NCBI GenBank assembly: GCA_028873965.1
Contig: JAPPMU010000059.1
Location: forward strand, 62,001 to 126,000
Length of the DNA: 64,000 bases
Reading direction: 5' to 3'
DNA from: Chloroflexota bacterium
GTDB lineage: Bacteria; Chloroflexota; Dehalococcoidia; Lucifugimonadales; UBA3495
The position numbers and the translations under genes were made by a program. Below the pieces are notes generated by a model, which saw only the letters and a program-made list of their open reading frames with translations, had not been told where the DNA came from and ran no database searches. Of this stretch, positions 51,828 through 58,514 are shown piece by piece (the stretch's first letter is position 1; each line of letters begins with the position of its first letter).

Positions 51828-52976
51828 TCAGCCGGCGCAGTCGGCGACGAGTTCGTCGATAATCTCCCGACTGACGTGTGGCATGGTAATAATGTGGGCG
51901 ATTTCGCCTTCAGGAGCCATTTGCCACTTGTGGAACACCTCACGGCGGGGGCGCGGGAACACCACCGTAGCCGAGTTACGGTGCCGCCACGCGGGTATCC
52001 CGCGCTCGTTGAACTGTCCCACCGCATATTCCGCCGTGTCCAGCATTCCGGCGACGATGTTGCGGAACCCTTCATGCCCGTGCTGGGCAAAAGCGTACCA
52101 GATCATCAGCGGGGCCAGCGCGTTGCGGGACCCGGACAGGGTCGTATCTTCAACGCCCACGTACTCAATGGCGCGACCCACTCGTTCCACGTAGGGACGC
52201 TTGGTCAGCACCACCCCGCAGGGCAGGGGCGCGCCGATCAGCTTGTGGCCGCTTACCGAAACGCTGTCTATCCCGGCGTCAAATCCATAGGGCTGAGGGT
52301 TGGATACGAACGGCAGGATCATGCCGCTGAGAGCGGCGTCGGCATGGATGTAGTAGCTGGTCACGGCCTGGTCGCGCAGGATGTCCCGTATCCGGCCGAT
52401 GTCGTCCACGGCGCCGCGCATAGTGGTGCCCACGTTGGCCATGATCACGGCGGGCAGGTCGCGATTGACCCGGATCATCGCTTCCAGGTCATCGTAGTCG
52501 ATTTCACCATTTTCCTGCCGCCGGATCATAATGTGGCGCGCGTTCAGCACCCGCACGTTTTTGAGCACGCTGTAGTGAGTTTCTTCCGAGAAGTAGAACA
52601 TCGCGTTGGGGAACAGCTCCCGCGCCAGGTACAGGCCGTACATGTTGCCTTCCGTGCCGCCGGAGGTCACGTAACCCCAGGCATCTTCCGGCGCGATGCG
52701 CATCAATCCGGCGAAAATATCGATGACCTCCCGTTCGATTTCATGGGTGTTGCCCCAGAAATTGCTGGGGTAGAAGGGGTCACCGACGTTGTTGATTGAG
52801 TAGTCCAGGAAGGGCACCAGAGGAGAGTAATCGAAGTCCTGATTCACCGGATAACCAATCTGCTGCGCGGCAGCAGATTGAATGTCGCTCAACAGCTGAT
52901 CCAGCCGCTTTTGGATTTCCGGTGGCGGCAAAGCCTTCGGCATCGATGTGGCGGTTGACGCTGATGCGTTGGTCAT
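51828..52976 (-). CDS. Group II PLP-dependent decarboxylase (histidine/aromatic/glutamate decarboxylase-like)
   Basis: Fold-type I amino-acid decarboxylase of 382 residues. The PLP lysine is in SVSGHKLIGAPLPCGVVL (about 225-242); the cofactor-stacking and aspartate segments are TSGGTEGNMYGLYLARELF (about 94-112) and YYIHADAALSGMILPF (about 198-213). The length and SGHKLIGAPLPCG motif resemble bacterial PLP-type histidine decarboxylases most, but substrate choice cannot be fixed. The start was chosen for GGGAG eight bases upstream; longer in-frame readings exist. Its downstream neighbour is the ACT pair. Confidence 0.85.
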   Translation of the reverse strand: MTNASASTATSMPKALPPPEIQKRLDQLLSDIQSAAAQQIGYPVNQDFDYSPLVPFLDYSINNVGDPFYPSNFWGNTHEIEREVIDIFAGLMRIAPEDAWGYVTSGGTEGNMYGLYLARELFPNAMFYFSEETHYSVLKNVRVLNARHIMIRRQENGEIDYDDLEAMIRVNRDLPAVIMANVGTTMRGAVDDIGRIRDILRDQAVTSYYIHADAALSGMILPFVSNPQPYGFDAGIDSVSVSGHKLIGAPLPCGVVLTKRPYVERVGRAIEYVGVEDTTLSGSRNALAPLMIWYAFAQHGHEGFRNIVAGMLDTAEYAVGQFNERGIPAWRHRNSATVVFPRPRREVFHKWQMAPEGEIAHIITMPHVSREIIDELVADCAG

Positions 52977-53309
52977 AATCCGGGCTCCCATGGTGACCGG
53001 GCCTTTGCGGAGGTCTTCTTGTGGGCGCGACGGGTGGTATCTCAATCGCGCCGCGACGGGATAGTCACTCTTCGCATCCAATAGAGTGACGTTGCTGCTG
53101 GCGTTCCTCGCCATTGCGCCCTGATGTGGCACTTCAGGATCGAGTCGCCGCTGGCAAAGAGTACCAAGCCAAGCTGGGAAATGGAACAGCAAGTTGCGCT
53201 CGGCATCGTGACCGCCTTGGGATTCATGAATTCGACGCCGCTAAGCGAGTGGCATAACGACAGTAAGTTTCAAGCCGCAAAAATAATGACAACAAACCGG
53301 CGAGTCAAG
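52977..53309. other. Gene-free left flank of the four-gene island
   Basis: Spacer between the decarboxylase start and the island. It changes gradually to lower GC toward the island. I see no reading frame with coding character, no tRNA and no recognisable integrase remnant. It ends at the 12-bp sequence shared with the right flank. Confidence 0.5.
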
Positions 53310-53321
53310 CGGCAATTGTCG
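53310..53321. repeat. 12-bp sequence flanking the island, left copy
   Basis: CGGCAATTGTCG, identical to 58487-58498. Preceded by CAAG here and CAAGCTA at the right copy. It has a near-palindromic centre (CAATTG), so it may be a duplicated target or attachment site, or a regulator site shared by the promoters of both units. Confidence 0.5.
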
Positions 53322-53330
53322 AATACCAAA

Positions 53331-53339
53331 TGCTAAAAT
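53331..53339 (+). promoter_or_regulatory. Extended -10 promoter of the island
   Basis: TGC directly before TAAAAT (53334-53339). No good -35 lies at the usual distance. The first start codon (GTG, 53371) follows after about 25 nt of leader with AAGG six bases before it. Confidence 0.4.
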
Positions 53340-53370
53340 CGCACGAAAATGCCCGCTGTGAAGGTGCAAA

Positions 53371-54240
53371 GTGGCTGTGAACACAGAGACCGTGGTTTAT
53401 CGTTCCCTCAGTTTGGGCGCAGGGGTACAGAGTTCTGTCTTGGCTCTTTTGTTGAGTAGGTCCGACCCGCGACTGCTCGAGCTGGGTTATCCTCAGCCAG
53501 ACGTCGCGGTGTTCGCGGATACAGGATGGGAGCCGGCTTACGTCTATGCACATCTGGATTGGCTTGAGCGCGAGTTGGATTTCCCTTTGCTGAGGGTTTC
53601 TGCTGGTGATTTGCGCTCCAACATCAAGCGGGGGCAGACGGTCTCAGGACACCGGTTCATCGATGTCCCTTTCTTTCTGGTCGACGAGAACGGCAAGAAA
53701 GGCATGCTGCGTCGTCAATGCACGAATCATTACAAGATCCAGCCAATCTATCGCCACATCAGGCAGCTAGCTGGAGGGCGGCCGGGGCGACCGTTTCCTA
53801 CCGACACCCACGTCGAGATGTGGTTGGGAATTTCTCTTGACGAAGTCGGCCGAATGAAGCCCAGCAGGGAGGCGTGGGTCGAACATCGCTGGCCCCTAGT
53901 TGACTTGGGTATGTCGCGGAGTGATTGTCTGGATTGGTTTTCGTCTGAATATCCTGGTCGCCACCTGCCGCGCTCCGCTTGCGTGATATGTCCCTATCGT
54001 TCTGATCAACACTGGCTTGAGTTGAAGCGTTCTGAACCCAGCAGTTTTGAAGAGGCTGTTAAATTCGATCGCTGGTTGCGGAGTAGCAGGTCGAACCCCG
54101 TTCGACAGATCGTGAGCGGTCGGCCTTATCTCCACTCAGCGCGTCGGCCCCTTGCGAGTGTCATCGCTGCACGAGAATCTGAAGGGCTGGAAAACATCAA
54201 CCATTTCAACGAAGAGTGCGAGGGCCTCTGTGGTATCTGA
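53371..54240 (+). CDS. PP-loop/PAPS-reductase-like protein (island gene 1)
   Basis: 289-residue member of the adenine-nucleotide alpha-hydrolase superfamily, the phage- and island-associated PAPS-reductase-like type. The PP-loop is SLSLGAGVQSSVLALLL (12-28), followed by FADTGWEPAYVYAHLDWL (48-65). Cysteines are placed for metal or sulfur chemistry: C117 (RRQCTNHYKIQPI), C204/C207 (RSACVICPYRSDQHW) and a C-terminal C283-x3-C287 (CEGLCGI). The family resembles DndC/IscA-type sulfur-transfer ATPases in outline, but true activity is unknown. GC is visibly lower than in the housekeeping genes. Its last codons overlap the helicase start by 11 nt. Confidence 0.82.
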   Translation: MAVNTETVVYRSLSLGAGVQSSVLALLLSRSDPRLLELGYPQPDVAVFADTGWEPAYVYAHLDWLERELDFPLLRVSAGDLRSNIKRGQTVSGHRFIDVPFFLVDENGKKGMLRRQCTNHYKIQPIYRHIRQLAGGRPGRPFPTDTHVEMWLGISLDEVGRMKPSREAWVEHRWPLVDLGMSRSDCLDWFSSEYPGRHLPRSACVICPYRSDQHWLELKRSEPSSFEEAVKFDRWLRSSRSNPVRQIVSGRPYLHSARRPLASVIAARESEGLENINHFNEECEGLCGI

Positions 54241-55489
54241 GCTGAACCCGAGTGTAATCGCTCCTAGATTTGCTCTGCACCCCTATCAACGCCAAGTGCT
54301 TCGGGACGTACTTGGAGCTTTGGCATTGCCCGATCACCGCGTGGTCGCGCATTTGCCTACTGGGGCTGGGAAAACTCGCATAGCCGCCCATGCCGCCTGT
54401 CGGCTTTTGAACGACAGCGACACTGATCGCTCCCTCATCATCTGGTTGGCATCAACCGAGGAGTTGTGCGAGCAAGCTGCCGAGACGTTGGCTGGTGCTT
54501 GGGCAAGTCTTGGTCAAAGGGAGGTTGCCGTACACAGGTGTTGGGGCGCTACCCGTTTGGACTCGGCCCGACTGGACGCCGGATTCCTCATTACTGGGCT
54601 GGCCAAGTTACGCTCCGTCGCGGGCCAGGACCTTACGGTCTTGCCTCAACTTGCTGGTCGCACGTCCGGCGTCATATTTGATGAGGCACACCAGGCGGTC
54701 GCGCCGACCTATTCGTTTCTGATTGACCAATTGTGCAGTGCGAGGCCACCACTACTCGGTCTAACTGCCACGCCGGGTCGTACGGCAAATCTTTCCGGCG
54801 CTGATTATGATCTTGCTGAGATGTTCAGTCGCCAAAAGGTTTCGATAGACGCCCGGGGCTATGACAGCCCGGTCACCTATTTGGTCCAGAATAGGTACCT
54901 GGCCAATCCGCGTTTCATATCTGTAAAGTTCTCTTCGCAGGTTCCCGTTTCCAATCCGCCCTTCGGTGCGGACTATAGTCTTGGTGATTTGGACAGTTTG
55001 GGTAGTGATTTGCAGCGCACCTCGAGGATAGTCGACCTTGCCAAAGATGCCGTTCAACGACACCAGAGGACCATTGTTTTCTGTCCCTCGGTCAGCAATG
55101 CTGTGACCTGCCACAGTCGTTTGGTAGCGGACGGGATCAGAGCTTACGTCGTTACCGGTGAGACGCCTGCTGATGACCGCCGAGTCGCGATCGAAGCCTT
55201 CAAGAGTGATGATGCCGGGCACATGGTCATGCTCAACTATGGCGTTCTTACTGCGGGATTTGATGCTCCGCGGACCCGTTGCGTCATAATAGCGCGTCCT
55301 ACCACCTCTCTAGTGCTTTACTCTCAGATGGTAGGCAGGGCCTTGCGGGGGCCTCGGGCTGGTGGGAACGCAACTGCCGAGGTCTACACCGTGGCAGACA
55401 CGAATTTGCCTGGTTTCGGCTCCGTAGCCGATGCCTTCACGAATTGGGAGGAACTATGGTCGGACACGCGGATGTCCTCGGCGACATAG
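54230..55489 (+). CDS. SF2 DEAD/DEAH-box helicase (island gene 2)
   Basis: 419 residues from a GTG inside the end of gene 1. Motifs: YQRQVLRDVL (Q-like), HLPTGAGKTRIAA (Walker A, 41-53), VIFDEAHQAV (DEAH, 148-157), LGLTATPGR (III, about 177-185), TIVFCPSV (IV), LTAGFDAPRTRCVII (V) and YSQMVGRALRGP (VI). This is the RecG/type III-restriction (ERCC3/UvrB-like) class of DNA translocases, in a compact form with no extra nuclease or methylase domain. Its end overlaps the ATPase gene by 34 nt. It probably remodels or translocates DNA for the PLD nuclease. Confidence 0.87.
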   Translation: MVSELNPSVIAPRFALHPYQRQVLRDVLGALALPDHRVVAHLPTGAGKTRIAAHAACRLLNDSDTDRSLIIWLASTEELCEQAAETLAGAWASLGQREVAVHRCWGATRLDSARLDAGFLITGLAKLRSVAGQDLTVLPQLAGRTSGVIFDEAHQAVAPTYSFLIDQLCSARPPLLGLTATPGRTANLSGADYDLAEMFSRQKVSIDARGYDSPVTYLVQNRYLANPRFISVKFSSQVPVSNPPFGADYSLGDLDSLGSDLQRTSRIVDLAKDAVQRHQRTIVFCPSVSNAVTCHSRLVADGIRAYVVTGETPADDRRVAIEAFKSDDAGHMVMLNYGVLTAGFDAPRTRCVIIARPTTSLVLYSQMVGRALRGPRAGGNATAEVYTVADTNLPGFGSVADAFTNWEELWSDTRMSSAT

Positions 55490-57324
55490 ATCGCAGTCTG
55501 TTCCCGAGCAGCTTCACAATCCGGGCTTTGAGGGATAGTCGCTATCACAATTCGGCGTACGCGATAGCCGAATTGATCGACAATGCCATTGAGGCTGGTG
55601 CCCCCCATATTGAGCTGCTCTGCATGGAAGAGCCAACCCCTGGGCAATCTCGGACCCGGCGCCGTGTCTCCGAGATTGCTGTCCTTGACAACGGCCCCGG
55701 GATGGACGTGAGGACTCTCTTGGAAGCTCTCAAGTTTGGGGGAGGAACTCGCCACGACTCTGTCAGGGGGATTGGGAAATACGGTATGGGGCTACCCACT
55801 TCGTCCATGTCCCAGTGCAAGAAGGTCGATGTTTGGACTTGGCAGGACGGGCCAGATTCGGTCTGGCACTCCAGTATTGACGCTGATGCCATTGAGCGAG
55901 GCGATCATCTTGTCCCTCTTCCCGACCAGGAGACTCCCCTCCCTGACCTTTGGCGGCGCGCCGGTAGCGACGCGATAATCCAGGGGCGCTCTGGGACTCT
56001 CGTTGTATGGAGCAAATTGGACAAAATCCAGTGGAAGACCAGCCGCGGCATAATTGACAACACTTCTCGTGAAGTTGGGCGGATACACCGCCACTACATC
56101 GATGCCGGCATCCACGAGATAAAGGCCGCCGCCTTCCTCAAAATCTCACCTGAGGCTCTGGAGCAAGTGACGACCTTTGTCGCCAATGACCCACTGTACT
56201 TGATGGCTCCCACATCCGTTCCAGAGTCTCCATGGGATGAACAGCCTATGTTCCAACAATGGGGCGAGCCGAAGTATTACACCTCGACGGGTGAGGGCGG
56301 CAAAGAGGTTACGATTGAGGTCAAGTACTCCATCGTGAAGCCAGAGGCGCTGCGAACCGATAGCGTATCTCAAAATCCGGGAAACACCGAAAGGGGCCGG
56401 CATGCCCGTCACAACATCGGCGTCTCGGTCGTGCGTGAGGACAGGGAGATAGTTCTCGAAGATGCCTTCCTTAGGGAAGGAGGCAGCGCTGAAAACCCCC
56501 AAAATCGATGGTGGGGCTGTGAGGTTCTCTTTTGGCGTGATTCCGATGAACTGTTTGGAGTCGACCACAACAAGCAGATGGCGGCGAATTTCACCCAGGC
56601 TGCCAAAACGCTGGCTCGCGATGACCGTCCGAATCAGGTCGTCCTTGACGAACTCGGGATCGATGACGATCTCATTTACCAGATAGTTGGGGACATACGC
56701 GACCAGACTCGCGCCATGATGGGCCAGATCCGTCAGATGTTTGCCCAGAAGAGGACTCCACCTCCCAGGCCAGGTCCCGGCCCCAGCACTCCCGAACATA
56801 CGGCTGTCCGAACGGCTACCGAGGCAGACCGTGATGCCGTGTCATCTGGTGTCGAACCTCCAACCAAGACCGATATTGATCGGGAACAAATCCCTCCGGA
56901 GCAAAGGGAGGAGGGTTTGACCGAGCAGTTTGTTGAATTAGGCCAAGCACGCGAAGATGCTGAAAGGTTGGCTAGGCATCTGATCGAGGAAGACCTTTCA
57001 TATCAGTTCAATTCCTCCCAGCTCGATGGGTCGCTCATGTTCAATGTGCGCTCGAACCAGGCGGTTCTTCATATCAATCTCAATACTGACCATCCGATCT
57101 ATGACCTACTCAGCCACATCGAAGGAGACTTGGACGCCAGTTTGGACCCAGACGACCCCGCTTTCCAGGCCAGCGTCGCGATTCGTCTATTGCTTTCTTC
57201 CTGGGCCCGCATGGAAGATCAAACTGAACCTCCGGAAGAGCGGAGGCGCATTCAAAACATTGCCATCAATTGGGGGCGCCACGTGGAGAAGGTGATCACC
57301 CACCTTAGGGAGCGCAGCGAATGA
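55456..57324 (+). CDS. MORC/GHKL-type ATPase (island gene 3)
   Basis: 622 residues, ATG with GGGAGG upstream. The GHKL fold is complete: N box SAYAIAELIDNAIEAG (33-48; Glu39, Asp42, Asn43), G1 VLDNGPGMD (76-84) and G2 RGIGKYGMGLPTSS (104-117). A transducer-like region follows to about 400 (NIGVSVVREDREIVLE near 315). After a proline-rich linker (about 437-450) the last 170 residues are charged and helical. The AELIDNAIEA/DNGPGM pattern matches MORC-like and Hsp90-like ATPases that clamp on DNA. It partners with the helicase upstream and the nuclease downstream. Confidence 0.85.
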   Translation: MVGHADVLGDIDRSLFPSSFTIRALRDSRYHNSAYAIAELIDNAIEAGAPHIELLCMEEPTPGQSRTRRRVSEIAVLDNGPGMDVRTLLEALKFGGGTRHDSVRGIGKYGMGLPTSSMSQCKKVDVWTWQDGPDSVWHSSIDADAIERGDHLVPLPDQETPLPDLWRRAGSDAIIQGRSGTLVVWSKLDKIQWKTSRGIIDNTSREVGRIHRHYIDAGIHEIKAAAFLKISPEALEQVTTFVANDPLYLMAPTSVPESPWDEQPMFQQWGEPKYYTSTGEGGKEVTIEVKYSIVKPEALRTDSVSQNPGNTERGRHARHNIGVSVVREDREIVLEDAFLREGGSAENPQNRWWGCEVLFWRDSDELFGVDHNKQMAANFTQAAKTLARDDRPNQVVLDELGIDDDLIYQIVGDIRDQTRAMMGQIRQMFAQKRTPPPRPGPGPSTPEHTAVRTATEADRDAVSSGVEPPTKTDIDREQIPPEQREEGLTEQFVELGQAREDAERLARHLIEEDLSYQFNSSQLDGSLMFNVRSNQAVLHINLNTDHPIYDLLSHIEGDLDASLDPDDPAFQASVAIRLLLSSWARMEDQTEPPEERRRIQNIAINWGRHVEKVITHLRERSE

Positions 57325-58172
57325 ATCCGTGCGAAGTTCATGGAGACGTTTTGCTGAGGTCGGCCGCTGGAGCCAATCGTGTCTTGATCGTCGCTCCTTA
57401 CATCAAGGTCGATGCGCTCGAAAGAGTGCTGGGTGTCATCAGCCCCGATGCGTCGGTCACTTGTGTGACCAAATGGACCCCCCACGATCTGGCGTCAGGC
57501 GTATCGGACATCCAATGTCGTGATGTTGTGATAAGGCATGGTGGTTCGTTCAACCTCCATTCGTCGCTCCATGCCAAGTACTACCGCTTCGATGACATCG
57601 TCCTGGTTGGCTCCGCCAACTTATCATCCGCCGCGATGGGCTGGGCCCGATTCCCGAATGTGGAGATCTTGTGTGCGCCGGCGGTTGACTTTCGAGCCGC
57701 CGCCTTTGAACGCTGGGTGCTCCAGAGTGCTCGACAAATAAGCGAACACGAGTTTCTGCTCTGGGAATCGATCCTGCAAACCGCGGCAAGCGACTACGAA
57801 CCAACAATTGCGCAGCCATTATCCATTGATGACTGGAGGCCATCTGCGAGGGATCCTCACCATCTGGAGGTCGCCTACCATGGCAGTGCCGACCAGATTG
57901 CATCACTCGATGAGCAACGAGCAGTTCTTCGAGATCTGCAAGCCATGCGAATCCCAGAAAACGTGGGTATCGAAGATCTTCGAGTCTGGGTATCCGCGTG
58001 CCTTCTCTCCTCGACGTTTGTAACGGATGTGATGGCTTTGTGTGGTGGCCATGAGGACGAATCTTCCACGGTACTGGCCGAGAGATACGGACTTTCGATT
58101 GCTGAAGCTCGGCGGAGTAGGCAGACGGTGATGAACTGGCTCATCTATCTCGGGTTATCTGGTTCTGATTAA
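57321..58172 (+). CDS. Phospholipase-D-family nuclease-like protein (island gene 4)
   Basis: 283 residues, coupled to gene 3 by a 4-nt ATGA overlap. One HKD motif is visible: SSLHAKYYRFDDIVLVGSAN (81-100), with H84, K86, D91 and the GSANLS turn. One motif per chain means the active enzyme is probably a dimer, as in Nuc/BfiI and several restriction effectors. RVLIVAPYIKVDALERVL (20-37) is the usual strand before it. The C-terminal 120 residues are helical with a possible helix-turn-helix (AERYGLSIAEARRSRQTVMN, about 251-270). Natural role: likely the DNA-cleaving effector. Confidence 0.84.
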   Translation: MNPCEVHGDVLLRSAAGANRVLIVAPYIKVDALERVLGVISPDASVTCVTKWTPHDLASGVSDIQCRDVVIRHGGSFNLHSSLHAKYYRFDDIVLVGSANLSSAAMGWARFPNVEILCAPAVDFRAAAFERWVLQSARQISEHEFLLWESILQTAASDYEPTIAQPLSIDDWRPSARDPHHLEVAYHGSADQIASLDEQRAVLRDLQAMRIPENVGIEDLRVWVSACLLSSTFVTDVMALCGGHEDESSTVLAERYGLSIAEARRSRQTVMNWLIYLGLSGSD

Positions 58173-58486
58173 CTCCCACACATGGGAAGGCTCGTCCTGC
58201 ATATCATCGCGCTACTTTCGATTTAGGAGCGCAAGTTTCTCCTATTCTACGTGTTCCTCTTCTGAGGGTTCCTCAGTTGTCTGGTTTTCGGCGAAACTCT
58301 AATACGAGATCCGTCGTGAGATTGACTGGTTTCAGCAGTCGCAGTCCGCAACTCTGAGTTTCCCGATTTTCTCAGGGATCGGCGTTTGTTGACGGCATCG
58401 CAAGTCCGCCCGTACACTGTGATTTGCCAAGCGGATTTTACCGCCGGGTGTATTGCCGGCTGTCCGCGTTGATGACTTACAAGCTA
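58173..58486. other. Gene-free right flank of the four-gene island
   Basis: About 310 nt between the island and the fusion gene. It opens T/C-rich and contains short repeated words (CTCAG, TTCCTC). A possible promoter for the next gene is TTGACG (58389-58394), 18-nt spacer, TACACT (58413-58418). No coding frame, tRNA or integrase remnant is seen. Confidence 0.5.
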
Positions 58487-58498
58487 CGGCAATTGTCG
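58487..58498. repeat. 12-bp sequence flanking the island, right copy
   Basis: CGGCAATTGTCG, identical to 53310-53321. Here it lies 17 nt before the start of the fusion gene, just in front of its TTGGAGG ribosome-binding site, so in its present place it is part of that gene's leader. Confidence 0.5.
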
Positions 58499-58514
58499 TT
58501 GGAGGCTTTTTATC

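Noticed and set aside
53316-53339. TTGTCG/TAAAAT as a full promoter of the island
   Set aside because: The spacer would be only 12 nt. The extended -10 reading is kept instead.
53371-58172. Dnd/Ssp phosphorothioation, DISARM, BREX or Dpd system
   Set aside because: Single components look similar (PP-loop enzyme, helicase, PLD nuclease), but the defining partners (DndD/DndE or SspE, DrmB and a methylase, PglX/PglZ, DpdA) are absent from the island.
53371-58172. Prophage or integrative element
   Set aside because: No integrase, transposase, structural phage gene or tRNA junction flanks the four genes; only a 12-bp repeat is seen.
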